Below are positions 1-9,843 of a stretch of DNA of 64,000 bases, piece by piece. The notes beneath the pieces were generated by a model. The model saw nothing but the letters and a program-made list of their open reading frames with translations. It was not told the DNA's origin and did no database searches. Position numbers and translations under genes: made by a program. Origin of the DNA: Myxococcota bacterium (GTDB lineage Bacteria > Myxococcota_A > UBA9160 > SMWR01); assembly GCA_039030075.1 (NCBI GenBank), contig JBCCEW010000001.1, positions 310,001 through 374,000 on the forward strand. The letters run 5' to 3'. How positions within the stretch are numbered: the stretch's first letter is position 1; each line of letters begins with the position of its first letter.

Positions 1-2
1 AG

Positions 3-1355
3 GGTCAGTTCGAGCTGACTGGTGCGCCGGCTGGGCTCCTTCATCTCCACGTCGATGGAACAACCGCGATACGTGCTGGAACCTGGCCTGTGCTTGAGTT
101 TGAGCTTCTTTCTATCGCGGGAAGCAACAATGATGTGGGGCGGCCAATCTACCTCCTTCCAATTGACGTGGCCGGCGGACTGTTCGTCGATGCGAACACA
201 GGAGGAACGCTGACGTCATCGAGTTTGCCCGGCTTTGAGATGACGATTGATCCCGGCTCCGCCACGTTCCCAGGAGGCGGAAGCTCGGGGACTGTGTCGG
301 TCACGCTTGTGAACTCAGACAAGATTCCGATGGAACCAAACGGCGGACAGCAGCCGAGATTCGTGATCACCGTGCAGCCGTCTGGTGTCGTGTTCGACCC
401 TCCAGCCCGCGTGAGCTTCCCGAATACGGACGGCTTCGTTCCAGGACAGATCGTGGAGTTCTACTCGTTTGATCACGGGCTCGGACGTTTCGTGTCGATT
501 GGCACCGGCGAGGTGTCGGAAGACGGCTCGCAGGTGGTGTCTAGCGCCGGAGTTGGGATCGTAGAGGGGGGGTGGCATTGTGGCGGCTTGCCCGCTCAAG
601 CAGGAAGCGCCGAAACCTTGGTGGTTAGGATCTTCCCTCGCGTGACGGATGTTTGTCCCTTCTCCCTGGGAGGCATTGGTGCGCTCGGGCTTCGGGCTGA
701 GTTCGTTCCAAGTGGCATCGCGACCTACGCGTGGTCCACGCCCGGAGCAAACGTAGCGAGCGCCGATACCGTTGATCATAACTTTCACTACACCACAGCG
801 GGAGAGAAGAGCGTCTCCGTAACCGTGACCGCTCTACCCGGTGGGCAGTCGGCTTCCGACTCGATAACAATCGACGTTTTCTCGGAGCTTGTGCAGAACG
901 GTGGACCGGCTCTGCAGGACTTTCGGGACTCGATTCCCGAGTCCTATCCGATGAACTCGGTAGAGCTAGCACTCTACGTGCTCAATCCCGCAGAAGGCGC
1001 GCTGATGGTCAATGCGAGAAACGTGGCCTTTGCCGAGGCCGACGCTCGTTTCGGACGGCCGCCCGGCGAGGATTCTGTCGGCATGCACAATGCGTTTGTG
1101 CACGCGGCGTGGATGGCGGTTGGCGCGAGGAGCATTGTCCCCCAGTCGCTGGGTCCAGCGTTCGCTGCGTCATTCGGCGAGGCGCACGAGGACTTTGATG
1201 GAAACTCCTGCCTCGAATCGGGAATGGACCTATCAAACAACGCATTCGGGCTCGAACTCGTGCAATGCGACTGCGCTCAAGCAGAGACGTTGCAGGCGAT
1301 CCTGGACGAGATCGAGAGGGCAGTGAGGGCGAATGAGCTGGTCATCAACAATTAG
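3..1355 (+). CDS. Exported surface-type protein with PKD-like domain, 5'-partial
   Basis: The reading frame is open from the first in-frame codon of the window (position 3), so the gene starts to the left; the GTG at 90 is internal. The visible 451 residues are not recognised as an enzyme. The first part contains a beta-rich segment of the type found in large myxobacterial-style surface proteins (LGRPIYL-like motif, here VGRPIYLLPID), then a ZU5-like stretch rich in Pro/Gly/Val, then a PKD-like domain (motif YAWSTPG followed by HNFHYTTAGEKSVSVTV). The C-terminal 150 residues are helical and include a Cys pair (CDC). It ends 23 bp inside the next gene, suggesting an operon of exported proteins with the two following genes. 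No C-terminal anchor is visible. Confidence 0.75.
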   Translation, partial: GQFELTGAPAGLLHLHVDGTTAIRAGTWPVLEFELLSIAGSNNDVGRPIYLLPIDVAGGLFVDANTGGTLTSSSLPGFEMTIDPGSATFPGGGSSGTVSVTLVNSDKIPMEPNGGQQPRFVITVQPSGVVFDPPARVSFPNTDGFVPGQIVEFYSFDHGLGRFVSIGTGEVSEDGSQVVSSAGVGIVEGGWHCGGLPAQAGSAETLVVRIFPRVTDVCPFSLGGIGALGLRAEFVPSGIATYAWSTPGANVASADTVDHNFHYTTAGEKSVSVTVTALPGGQSASDSITIDVFSELVQNGGPALQDFRDSIPESYPMNSVELALYVLNPAEGALMVNARNVAFAEADARFGRPPGEDSVGMHNAFVHAAWMAVGARSIVPQSLGPAFAASFGEAHEDFDGNSCLESGMDLSNNAFGLELVQCDCAQAETLQAILDEIERAVRANELVINN

Positions 1356-2082
1356 AGATGAGGTCACGACCGGGTTGGCTGCGTTCTTCGTGGCGGCTTT
1401 GGTGCCCGTAATCGTTGCGTGCACCGGCGAGTCTTCAGCGATCCCCTCCCTGGTCACGGGCGTGAGCCTGGGTTCGACGCTTCAGGAGGTGCGCGAGCAC
1501 CGTGACGTCCAGCAGTTTCATGGGGGCGTCCTGATTGGAGCGGGCGGATACTTCGAGCGGCTGTCAGAAGACCCTCTGTTCAGCGACGCGGCGTATGTGA
1601 TGGTTGACGAGCGCGTTGCACTCGTTCGAGTGTCGGGGCCCGACCGCGAGGAGCTGCTTGATGCCTCGGTCGAGGACCTGACTGTTTGGCTTGCTGCCGT
1701 CATTGCAGAAGCGTTTGATCGTCACGGTGATCCGACTGACGTCGTCGTAGTCCAGCAAGACTACGGGGTCGACATCTTCGAGAGAATCGAGGCGCGATGG
1801 AACCTTGATGAAGCAGGTTGGCTCATCGTAGATCTGCCTTCTCTTCAGAGCCCCCCTCCGATGATGGGAGGGGGAGCTGATCTGTCAACGGATCAGGCCA
1901 GCGAGATGCTACTCGGGACGCGCTATCAGGTTTCGCTCGTCGCGGATCTTGAATCACCTGCGATGCAGCTGATCCGACCTCCGGGGCGTCAGGTCGTCGC
2001 CGACGCGCCAGAGGCCGCGCGGCTAACCATAGAGAAGCTCAGATCGGTACCGAGGGAAGAGATTGAGAGGTTCGCTCGATGA
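1333..2082 (+). CDS. Putative lipoprotein of unknown function
   Basis: This 249-residue protein begins with a charged N-terminus, a hydrophobic stretch (about residues 13-29) and a lipobox-like VIVAC, giving a candidate lipidated Cys30, so it is probably exported and membrane-attached. The rest is acidic and soluble with no motif I recognise; a low-complexity PPPMMGGG segment lies near residue 177. The ATG lies inside the end of the preceding gene (23-bp overlap), and the stop overlaps the following start by four bases (ATGA). The three genes are therefore probably translationally coupled, and this one may be a small partner of its two large exported neighbours. Confidence 0.6.
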   Translation: MSWSSTIRDEVTTGLAAFFVAALVPVIVACTGESSAIPSLVTGVSLGSTLQEVREHRDVQQFHGGVLIGAGGYFERLSEDPLFSDAAYVMVDERVALVRVSGPDREELLDASVEDLTVWLAAVIAEAFDRHGDPTDVVVVQQDYGVDIFERIEARWNLDEAGWLIVDLPSLQSPPPMMGGGADLSTDQASEMLLGTRYQVSLVADLESPAMQLIRPPGRQVVADAPEAARLTIEKLRSVPREEIERFAR

Positions 2083-5000
2083 CTGTCCGCGGTTGGGTGA
2101 GTAGGGCGCTTATCGGCTGCAGCCTCGTCGCTTCGAATGCGGCGCTCGCCCAGGTCGCTCTTGATGAAGACTGCACAGTAAGCGTGCTGAATCGCTCGGC
2201 CCGAGTGCAGGCCGATGGTACTTGGAGGGTGGACAACGTCCCTTCGAATTTTGGGCCCGTTCGGGCCAGAGTGAATTGTGCCAGGAATGGCACCACAGAG
2301 AGAGGCTACTCCGAGCCTGTGGTGCTTGAGGAGGGAGTCTCAACCGGATTCGCGAACGTTTTCACCTCAGTCCAGGCGACTCCAGTTCCAGAGCGGCTGC
2401 GGGTGACCGCACCTTCCGTAACTCTGATAACTGCCGGAGAAACTACGCAGCTTCTGGTAGAAGCAGTTCTCCCCGGCGGTTCCGAGGTCGACGTAACCCT
2501 CGCGTCCGAGGTCCAGTATCGATCCACGAACGACTCGATCGCAACCGTGTCTCCAGACGGTTTGGTTACTGCTGTGGCCAGCGGTAGGTCGCTGATCTCA
2601 GTGCTCTATCAAGGTGCGCTTGGGATTCTGGCGTTGGACGTCGTCGTGGGTGGGGACGCGGATGGAGACGGAATCCCGGATGATCTTGAGCTAGCCAATG
2701 GCCTGAACCCCAGCGATCCGTTGGACGGGATTGAAGATCCCGACGGTGACGGTCTCGACAACCGAGCCGAGCTCGTGGATTTTGGAACTGACATCCTCCT
2801 CGCCGACAGCGACGGTGATGGTCTCAGCGATGGCGAAGAGGTGGTTGCAGGTGAGGACGGCTTCCAGACGAACCCGCTGCTCGCAGACACTGACGGCGAC
2901 GGATTTCGAGACGAGCTCGAGTTCACCCTTGGGACGGATCCCACTGACGCGCTTAGCTTCGATCTCGCAGCCGGCCTTCAGTCTCTGGCGATCGTGCCGT
3001 CGAGCTTCTCGGTCGTCGTGAATACAGTTGTGGCTGAGGCGTCCTTTCTTTTGCAGGTGGAAGGAACCCTCCTAGATGGTTTTCAGATCGACCTGACGTC
3101 GACCGCACTCGGTACTTCATATGCGTCCGACGACCTGCTGGTGTGCAACTTCGGCACCCAAGACGGTCGGGTCTTCGCTTCTCAGAATGGAGCGTGCACG
3201 ATTACCGCGATGAACTCAGGCTTCAGCGCTCAGTCTTCCGGCACGGTCACTAGCTTTGCGCCAACGCCGTTGAGTCAGCTCTCGCTGCCAGGATACGCCA
3301 ACAACGTCGACGTAAACGGAGACACTGCGTATGTCGCGGCAGGGGATGCGGGACTCTTGATTCTGGATGTCGGAGATCGTGCAGCTCCCTCAATCGTTGG
3401 CACATTGCCTACCGCTGGTGCGGCCTACGACGTAAAGGCATCCGGGGAGATCGCGGTGGTCGCGGTCGCGGATGCGGGGCTTGAGTTTGTTGATGTAGGA
3501 GCTCAGGCCGCGCCAGTGCTGATTGGCGGGGTAGACACGCCGGGCGATGCCCGGGATGTAGCCGTGAGAGGGTCTCTTGCGGCTGTGGCCGATGGCAATG
3601 CTGGGCTTGCGGTGGTCGACTGGTCCGATCCAAGCGCGCCGATTCTCGTCGCCTCTGCCGCCCTCTCCGGTGACGCGGAAGGCGTCTCGTTCTCGGACGA
3701 CGGGACTCTGGCTGTAGTGGTGGGAGGGGCGACCGCATGGGTAGTCGACCTCTCAGACGTTTCCTCGCCGGCAGTTTTGGGTTCGGTTGGGGGCTTGGGG
3801 AACGCGCGAGATGTTGTGGTTCTAGGTGACGAGGCCATCGTGGCCGACCGAGCATCCGGGATGACTCTGGTTGACATCTCGATCCCGTCGGCACCGGCAG
3901 TCGTAGCAACGGTTCCACCTGCTACTGGTGGGCTGCTCACCGACGTGGCTATCTCCGGCAGCCTGGCATTGGGGGCCGACATATTCTTTGTCAATGGTGT
4001 GCCAATCGTTAATGTGGAAAATCCGGCGTCGCCGCTGAGCGTGGGCACGATCGATTTCAGTGGGTTCTCTGATGACAATGGACTCGGCTTGGCTGCCGAC
4101 GCGAGGTTCGCCTACCTGACGGCCGTGTCGGGCGCAGCCCTTGAGAATCAGGGTTCGGGGACCACGGCTCTGTACATTGGCCAATACCTGTCTGGTGATT
4201 CGGGCGGGCTGCCGCCCACGCTGACTGTTGTTTCGCCATCGGTAGGCGAGCAGGTTGTGCGCGGTTCTACCCTCGTAGTGCGGGTGTCCGCCGTGGACGA
4301 TGTGGGCGTTGATGAGGTTCGGGTTTTCGTGGACGGCGCCTTGGAGGCCACTGATTCAACACTCCCATACGTGCTGTCGGTGCCCGCCCCGGCAGTAGGT
4401 ACCGAGGTCGTGATCAACGTCGAGGCGGAGGATCTGGCTGGTAACCAGTCGAGTGAGCAGTTGACATTGCCGCTCGTAGATGACCCGCTCGCGACGATCA
4501 CTGGACGCGTTGTGGATTCTGGTGGCAGCGGAGTCGCAGGGGCGGTTCTGACGACGATAGGCGGAGCCTTCGGTGTGTCGGATGCGAACGGCTTCTTCAC
4601 CGTCTCGGGAGTCCCAACGATCTTCGGTGATGTTCAGCTACGCGTTTCGGGAATTCTCGGCGGGCGCCCAGTATCTGGCTTGTCTTTGCCCACCACGCCG
4701 ATCCTGAACGGGAGTGTCGACATTGGCGACATCGTCGCTCCCGAGGTCCCTCTTTTCGAGGGGCTCTACGTGGAGAATGGACAATCGACGCTTTCTTCCG
4801 AGATTCTCGTTGACCTCAATCAAGACGGGTTTGCGGATCTCGTGACAACGACTGAGCCGGCACCGGGGTGCGCGAGCCAATGTGGTGTCTTCGTCCGGTT
4901 AGGGACTGGGGGTGGCAAGTTCGGTCCCGCATCCTTCCATACGGTGGGGCACGGGCCAGTCGGACTGGGCGCGGGAAACATGAACGGGGACGCGTTTCCG

Positions 5001-6977
5001 GATCTTGTGACGGCAGGAGATGGAGTGACTGTGCTGTTGGGCGTCGGCGATGGGACGTTTGGCCCAGAGGTGTACACAGCAAGAAGCCAGCCCGCCCAGG
5101 TTGGCCAGGTAGGTATCGCTGACTTTAGTCTCGACGACGTGCTTGATGTCGTTACAGCGGACCTCGGAGGCTCGAACGTCACACTCTATCAGGGGAACGG
5201 AGACGGAACGTTTGGGACTGTTGTGACCCAGCCAGTTGGTGCAAGTTCGCTGGTGAGGTTCTCTGTGGGAGATGTTTCGGGGAACGGACAACCCGACTTT
5301 GTGTCCACACATATCTCGAATGTGTTGCGAATCAAGAGTGGCCCGACACTCTTTAGCTCAAGGTTTCTGTCACTCCCGAACGTCGCGACCGAGGTCAAGG
5401 TCGCTGATCTGGATGGCGATGGGGCAGGGGAGGTTGTTGCCGGAACTGCATCGGACGACCTGATCGTCGTTCCAGCTCTTGGTAACTTCGTGTTTGGCTC
5501 ACCTGTTCAGTATCCGGTAGCGGGCAATGTAGACGCGATCGATAGCGCTGATTTGGATGGAGATGGGAACGTCGATGTTGTCGCGAACCCGAGCGCTGAC
5601 CCCCGAGGCGTCTCGGTCTTCTTTGGGCTGGGCGATGGAACGCTTGAGCCGGAGGCTCGATTCCCTGCGGCGGCCACCGCCCGGAACGGCTGGGGGCTTG
5701 GCGACGTCAACGGAGACGGGAGCGTCGACCTCCGCATCAACCAGGCGGGTCCAATCCTGATCAACCAAGGACAAAGAGACTTGGGCGTTCCGGACGCTCT
5801 TGCCATCGCCCCTGGACTCGCTGAGTTGACCGTCGATGACGTTAGCGGGGATGGGCTGGACGACATCTCCGTTCGTGACGGAAGCGGCTTCAGTGTGTTT
5901 CTTGCCAGCCCTTCAGGGGTCTTTACGAAGGTTGGCGTCGGTTCAACGGGTCTATCATCTCCTGTTGCATTCGGCGATTTTGACGGCCAGGGTGGGGTGG
6001 ATGCAGTCAGTTCTGTCGATCTGCGCCTAGGCAATGCGGACGGAACGTTCGGTTCCCCCGTAGCTACCTTCGCGCCCTCGACGAGCGCGGGCGCGGTTCG
6101 GGTAGCGGATCTGAATGGGGACGGGTTCTTGGATGTTTCCTACGCGCACGGCTCGCCGCAAGATCAGCTTCGCGTGATCCTTGGCAACGGCGATGGAACG
6201 TTCGGCGTCGAATCCGACACCGCGCTTGGAGCACCCATAGAAGATCTGCGTATCGCTGATGTGGACGGCGACGGTGAGTTTGATCTCGTAGCACGAAGAA
6301 CAAACGATCAGATTGCGGTCCTGATCGGGCACGGCGACGGCACGTTTCAGGCAGAGGTGCTCTCGTCGGGGATTCCCAACGCCACAGCATTCGACGTCTC
6401 TGATCTCGATGGAGACTCCGCCGCGGATATCGTGGTGGTCGATGCGAATCGCATCGGGTCCCAAGGGGGGGACGTGGCCGTTCTCTTCTCACTTGGGAAC
6501 GGGACCTTCGGTCCCCCGACGCTCGTGGATTCAACGCTCGCGACAAATCCAAGCTCACGATCAGTTGTCTCAATTGGAGACATCAATAGCGACGGACTCG
6601 TCGATTTCGCTGTGGGCGACGATCGAATGGCTCGAGTCTTCCTGGCCACGTCCCCCGGCGTGTATGAGCAAGAACGGTTTGCGATCGCCGGGGCCCCATT
6701 GGTCAACCTGTCGCTTGGCGACATAAACGGCGATGGTAAGTCCGACATCGTTTCAACGAATCTCGTTAGCGGCGCAGAGCCTTTTCCGTCTGGTCTTTGT
6801 GTTAACGCGCAGAGACTCGCGGACGTTGACGGAGATGGGCTTTCAGATCAAGACGAAGTCGTCTTGCATGGTACCAACCCCTCTGATCCGGACTCTGACG
6901 GAGGGGGGCGTACCGATGGAGAGGAAGTCATTAGCGATGGGACAGATCCGCTCGACGCCGGCGACGACTTGCCCTGA
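2079..6977 (+). CDS. Giant exported TSP3 / LVIVD / FG-GAP repeat protein
   Basis: The protein has 1632 residues. A Sec signal peptide ends near residue 25 (AALAQ). The order of domains is: a Big_2-like Ig domain (about 105-190, with VSPDGLVTAVASG); thrombospondin type-3 calcium repeats (about 193-290, DxDGDG motifs); an LVIVD-type beta-propeller (about 405-690, repeats of the form GLxVVDxSDPxAPxxVG); a bacterial Ig domain (about 705-800); a carboxypeptidase-regulatory-like domain (about 803-880); a long FG-GAP/VCBS array (about 885-1580, recurring GNGDGTFG and DxNGDGxxD); and a final TSP3 segment. The repeats bind Ca in known families. No C-terminal anchor or sorting signal is seen, so it may be secreted or held by repeats. 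It overlaps the upstream lipoprotein gene by four bases. Role inferred: adhesion or surface recognition. Confidence 0.85.
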   Translation: MTVRGWVSRALIGCSLVASNAALAQVALDEDCTVSVLNRSARVQADGTWRVDNVPSNFGPVRARVNCARNGTTERGYSEPVVLEEGVSTGFANVFTSVQATPVPERLRVTAPSVTLITAGETTQLLVEAVLPGGSEVDVTLASEVQYRSTNDSIATVSPDGLVTAVASGRSLISVLYQGALGILALDVVVGGDADGDGIPDDLELANGLNPSDPLDGIEDPDGDGLDNRAELVDFGTDILLADSDGDGLSDGEEVVAGEDGFQTNPLLADTDGDGFRDELEFTLGTDPTDALSFDLAAGLQSLAIVPSSFSVVVNTVVAEASFLLQVEGTLLDGFQIDLTSTALGTSYASDDLLVCNFGTQDGRVFASQNGACTITAMNSGFSAQSSGTVTSFAPTPLSQLSLPGYANNVDVNGDTAYVAAGDAGLLILDVGDRAAPSIVGTLPTAGAAYDVKASGEIAVVAVADAGLEFVDVGAQAAPVLIGGVDTPGDARDVAVRGSLAAVADGNAGLAVVDWSDPSAPILVASAALSGDAEGVSFSDDGTLAVVVGGATAWVVDLSDVSSPAVLGSVGGLGNARDVVVLGDEAIVADRASGMTLVDISIPSAPAVVATVPPATGGLLTDVAISGSLALGADIFFVNGVPIVNVENPASPLSVGTIDFSGFSDDNGLGLAADARFAYLTAVSGAALENQGSGTTALYIGQYLSGDSGGLPPTLTVVSPSVGEQVVRGSTLVVRVSAVDDVGVDEVRVFVDGALEATDSTLPYVLSVPAPAVGTEVVINVEAEDLAGNQSSEQLTLPLVDDPLATITGRVVDSGGSGVAGAVLTTIGGAFGVSDANGFFTVSGVPTIFGDVQLRVSGILGGRPVSGLSLPTTPILNGSVDIGDIVAPEVPLFEGLYVENGQSTLSSEILVDLNQDGFADLVTTTEPAPGCASQCGVFVRLGTGGGKFGPASFHTVGHGPVGLGAGNMNGDAFPDLVTAGDGVTVLLGVGDGTFGPEVYTARSQPAQVGQVGIADFSLDDVLDVVTADLGGSNVTLYQGNGDGTFGTVVTQPVGASSLVRFSVGDVSGNGQPDFVSTHISNVLRIKSGPTLFSSRFLSLPNVATEVKVADLDGDGAGEVVAGTASDDLIVVPALGNFVFGSPVQYPVAGNVDAIDSADLDGDGNVDVVANPSADPRGVSVFFGLGDGTLEPEARFPAAATARNGWGLGDVNGDGSVDLRINQAGPILINQGQRDLGVPDALAIAPGLAELTVDDVSGDGLDDISVRDGSGFSVFLASPSGVFTKVGVGSTGLSSPVAFGDFDGQGGVDAVSSVDLRLGNADGTFGSPVATFAPSTSAGAVRVADLNGDGFLDVSYAHGSPQDQLRVILGNGDGTFGVESDTALGAPIEDLRIADVDGDGEFDLVARRTNDQIAVLIGHGDGTFQAEVLSSGIPNATAFDVSDLDGDSAADIVVVDANRIGSQGGDVAVLFSLGNGTFGPPTLVDSTLATNPSSRSVVSIGDINSDGLVDFAVGDDRMARVFLATSPGVYEQERFAIAGAPLVNLSLGDINGDGKSDIVSTNLVSGAEPFPSGLCVNAQRLADVDGDGLSDQDEVVLHGTNPSDPDSDGGGRTDGEEVISDGTDPLDAGDDLP

Positions 6978-7220
6978 CGCATTCCATTCGTACCGCCCGA
7001 ATCAGTTTGGCTGCTCGTCCAATAGTGGGGTAGGAGGTTCCTGATCTGGGTGGAAGCTAGGACCGCCGGGCCGGGAGTGTCTCACGGAGCGGATTGATCG
7101 GACACGGCGGGCGGTCGAGCTCATCCGCGACCACACCAACTCTGAGAGAGTCGCCATCGGGTTCACCAGAGTGATCGAGGGTTCCGCCTCTCTCCGCGAG
7201 TCTGTCAGTAGACTCTAGCT

Positions 7221-8621
7221 ATGTCGTCTGGGCCCGAACAGATTGAGAGTCTCGTGTCTCGGCCTCGCGAGTCGCTGCCGGTTGAGCTGAAGGGATGGTT
7301 TGATCCGGAAACGCCTCAGGGAATCGCAAAGATCGCGAGGGCGTGTATCGCCCTGAGAAACCAGAACGGCGGGTACCTCTTAATCGGCTTTGCAGACGCA
7401 GATGGCTCACCCGACATTGCGGCTGCGCCCGAGAACGTCAGGTCCGACTTCCACGCTGACGTGGTCCAGGGAATCGTCGCCAAATACGCTTCCGAGGCCT
7501 TCGAGGCGCATGTGCACTTCGTCGACCGAGAGGGTGCCACCTTCCCGGTGGTTGAGGTGGAGCCGGGTGTGCGTACGCCAGTCGCCGCCAAGCGCGCCCT
7601 TGACGATCCAGAAGGCGGAAGGCCCCTAGTTCGAAGAGACGCTGTCTACGTTCGGTCGCTCGAGTCGAACAACACGGTAAGTACGACCGAGGCAACATGG
7701 AAGGATTGGCCTCGGATCGTGGAGATCTGCTTCGACAATCGCGACGCAGATGTCGGGCGGTTTATCCGGCGACATCTCCCCAATCTCACGAGAGAGGATG
7801 TTCGCTCTTTCGCAGAGAGCCTCCAGCTGGGTGAGCCCGACCCAACCGGGGAGGAGCGTGCGCAAGCGCTTCTTGACCGTGGGTTTGATCGCTACAACAC
7901 GGAGCTTGTTCGGAGGAGCCCTGACCTCCCTGGTTTCGGGACGATGGAAGTGGCAGCAGTCGTGAACGGCGCCCTGGTACTCCATGTTGCAAATGAATCA
8001 TTCCTCTCGCTCTTGGATGCAAACAACCCCAACTACACAGGCTGGCCCGTCTGGGTCGACAGCCGAGGATTCCGAGAGCAGGACGCGCGTCCCTACGTAT
8101 ACGGGGACGGCTGGGAGGCGTTCATTTGGAGTGCAGAACCCGGCCTGAGCAGTCATCTGGATTTCTGGCGTCGCGATCCAGGCGGGGAGTTCTATCTGCT
8201 CCGTGCGCTTCAGGACGACCTCGTGCAGCGAATCGAGCCCTTGAAGTCGCTGGATTTCGCATTGGTTGTGCTCCGAGTAGCGGAGGCCATCGCAGTGCCG
8301 TTGAGGTTCGCGCGAGCGATGCTGTTGTCCGACGCAGATGCCGAGACAGCGGAGGTCGCATTCGCTTTTCGATGGACGGGTCTCGCGAATCGGGAGCTAA
8401 GCTCGTGGGCGAGTCCGGGGCGCGATATCTCGCCCGGGCGTATCTGCATGCAGGACAGAGTTTCCGCTGAGGTCGTTGTGCCTGTTGAGACGTCGCCGTC
8501 TGCTCTCGCTGGATTCGTGGGCAATGTGGTCGCGAGGGTGTTCGCGGTGTTCCAGGGCTTTGAGCTCGGGGATTCGGTCGTTGAGGATCTGGTTGAAAGG
8601 CTGCTCGCGAGGCGTCTCTAG
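7221..8621 (+). CDS. AlbA_2 (Schlafen-type) domain protein
   Basis: The N-terminal 150 residues fit the AlbA_2 'divergent AAA-4' fold: ELKGWFDP followed by ARACIALRNQNGGYLLIGFADADG, the acidic-then-GGxLxIG pattern of that family. This domain occurs in transcription regulators, in Schlafen-like RNases and in several conflict-related proteins. The remaining 300 residues are not recognised and contain no obvious DNA-binding domain or nuclease motif. The gene stands alone, 243 bp after the exported-protein operon and 325 bp before the PadR gene. A host-conflict or regulatory role is an inference from domain and island context only. Confidence 0.7.
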   Translation: MSSGPEQIESLVSRPRESLPVELKGWFDPETPQGIAKIARACIALRNQNGGYLLIGFADADGSPDIAAAPENVRSDFHADVVQGIVAKYASEAFEAHVHFVDREGATFPVVEVEPGVRTPVAAKRALDDPEGGRPLVRRDAVYVRSLESNNTVSTTEATWKDWPRIVEICFDNRDADVGRFIRRHLPNLTREDVRSFAESLQLGEPDPTGEERAQALLDRGFDRYNTELVRRSPDLPGFGTMEVAAVVNGALVLHVANESFLSLLDANNPNYTGWPVWVDSRGFREQDARPYVYGDGWEAFIWSAEPGLSSHLDFWRRDPGGEFYLLRALQDDLVQRIEPLKSLDFALVVLRVAEAIAVPLRFARAMLLSDADAETAEVAFAFRWTGLANRELSSWASPGRDISPGRICMQDRVSAEVVVPVETSPSALAGFVGNVVARVFAVFQGFELGDSVVEDLVERLLARRL

Positions 8622-8946
8622 GATCTACTTCCAACCGGGAGGGCTTGCACCCAACGCCGAGGCTGCGGTGCGCCGTCAGGGATTGCTGGTCGGCCTGGAG
8701 AGCTGAGGTGGGTCTGTCTGCCAGCGAATCGCTAGTGATCACGCGGCCGAACAACAATCGCAACGATCGTGCTTCCTAGAGGCCTGCTGGCGCCTCGTCG
8801 AACTCGTACCTGCGACAGGAGTCAGAGGCTCTGGTGACGCGGACGAGTCTCCCGGGCGTCGGGGCCTCCGGGGGCGAAGCGAGCCGGCGCCGATTGGGAT
8901 CCTGATCCATATTTGAAGTATGATCCGTTCCTGATATAGTCACGAA
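8622..8946. other. Intergenic, no gene seen; holds PadR promoter at its end
   Basis: No reading frame with a plausible start and ribosome site is visible on either strand. The only clear element is the promoter at 8913-8940, listed separately. Confidence 0.5.
8913..8940 (+). promoter_or_regulatory. Sigma-70-like promoter of the padR pair, probably leaderless
   Basis: TTGAAG (8913-8918) and TATAGT (8935-8940) are separated by 16 bp, close to the consensus spacing. The start codon ATG is at 8947, only six bases after the -10 box, so the expected transcription start falls on or next to the ATG and no Shine-Dalgarno can be present. This predicts a leaderless mRNA. The AT-rich promoter would also be a natural place for autoregulation by the PadR product. 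Confidence 0.55.
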
Positions 8947-9240
8947 ATGGCCTCGAGAGGACTCTCTCCTAAAGAACGGGTGGCACTCAACCTCCTGGGT
9001 GGCGGTGAGCAACTGTATGGCCTCGAGCTGGTCAGGCTCTCTGGCGGCGCCCTAAAGGCTGGAACCGTCTACGTCACGCTCGAACGCCTTCAGGCCAAAG
9101 GGCTCATCGAGTCAGAGCTGGAGCGCAAGCCGAGAGACATGCCCGGCCGCGCCCGGCGCCTCTATCGGGTGACTGATGCTGGACTGAGCGCGCTAGATCT
9201 ATTGGCGCAGCTCGATCACCTCCTGGCGTCACCAGCATGA
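8947..9240 (+). CDS. PadR-family transcriptional regulator
   Basis: The 97-residue protein is the length of a minimal PadR regulator. It has the family's winged-helix pattern: a first helix pair, a recognition region (GTVYVTLERLQAKGLIESE, the classic PadR GTxYxxLxRLexxGLI motif), a beta wing (RRLYRVTDAGLSAL) and a short C-terminal dimerisation helix. PadR proteins are usually repressors that respond to ligands or stress. The start ATG lies six bases after the -10 box, so translation is probably leaderless. The stop overlaps the next ORF by four bases (ATGA), so it is co-translated with the unknown protein downstream, which may be its effector or target. Confidence 0.85.
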   Translation: MASRGLSPKERVALNLLGGGEQLYGLELVRLSGGALKAGTVYVTLERLQAKGLIESELERKPRDMPGRARRLYRVTDAGLSALDLLAQLDHLLASPA

Positions 9241-9761
9241 ACCCTGCTGCCGATCGAGATGCTCTCAGTCAGCTGACCACCGTCTTCCACTTCGAGAGGC
9301 AAGAGGACGGCCGGATCCAGTATGAGCTCAGCGGGTCGCGTTGGGTAGGAACGCCCGATGCTGCTGTGGGCTGCAGTAGCGTCAGTGGCATCGTTGACGA
9401 CTTTGATGAGCTTCAAACTCTGCTGGTAAATGGCGACGAGGGGCTGCTTCGAGCCTATATGGAGCCGCTCATTTGGCGGACCTATGTCGAGACAGTCCAT
9501 CATAGGGAAGGGCCGCCCCCGGGCGAGCGATTCGCGCGCGTCCTGAGATTCGTCTTCCCGAGAAAGAGGTATGAGGACATCGTTGATCCCATTCTCGCTG
9601 ATGCAGAAGGGGAATGGGTGGCCGCGGTGGTTAGCAACGACCGTAGTGGGGCAAGGCGGGTTCGTGTCCAGTGCAACCTTCAGTTGCTCTATGCGACTGG
9701 CCTGTCACTTCCGGTCGTCCGCCTCCTCGCCTGGTTGCTCGATTGGATTCGCTATCCCTAG
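9237..9761 (+). CDS. Unknown 174-residue partner of the PadR regulator
   Basis: I do not recognise this protein. It is soluble for most of its length, with acidic segments and two short Cys-containing stretches, and ends in a moderately hydrophobic helix (LSLPVVRLLAWLLDWI, about 156-171) that could be a membrane-associating tail. It starts within the padR stop codon (ATGA overlap), which argues for a fixed two-gene module in which PadR controls a membrane-associated protein. No catalytic motif is visible. The function stays open. Confidence 0.6.
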   Translation: MNPAADRDALSQLTTVFHFERQEDGRIQYELSGSRWVGTPDAAVGCSSVSGIVDDFDELQTLLVNGDEGLLRAYMEPLIWRTYVETVHHREGPPPGERFARVLRFVFPRKRYEDIVDPILADAEGEWVAAVVSNDRSGARRVRVQCNLQLLYATGLSLPVVRLLAWLLDWIRYP

Positions 9762-9843
9762 ACCAGCCCAAGCCTGGTGTTGCCGATTCCGGTGCGAGTG
9801 ATCGGCGGTTCGTTTGAGGCACGGCTGGACCTGGAGCTGGTGG

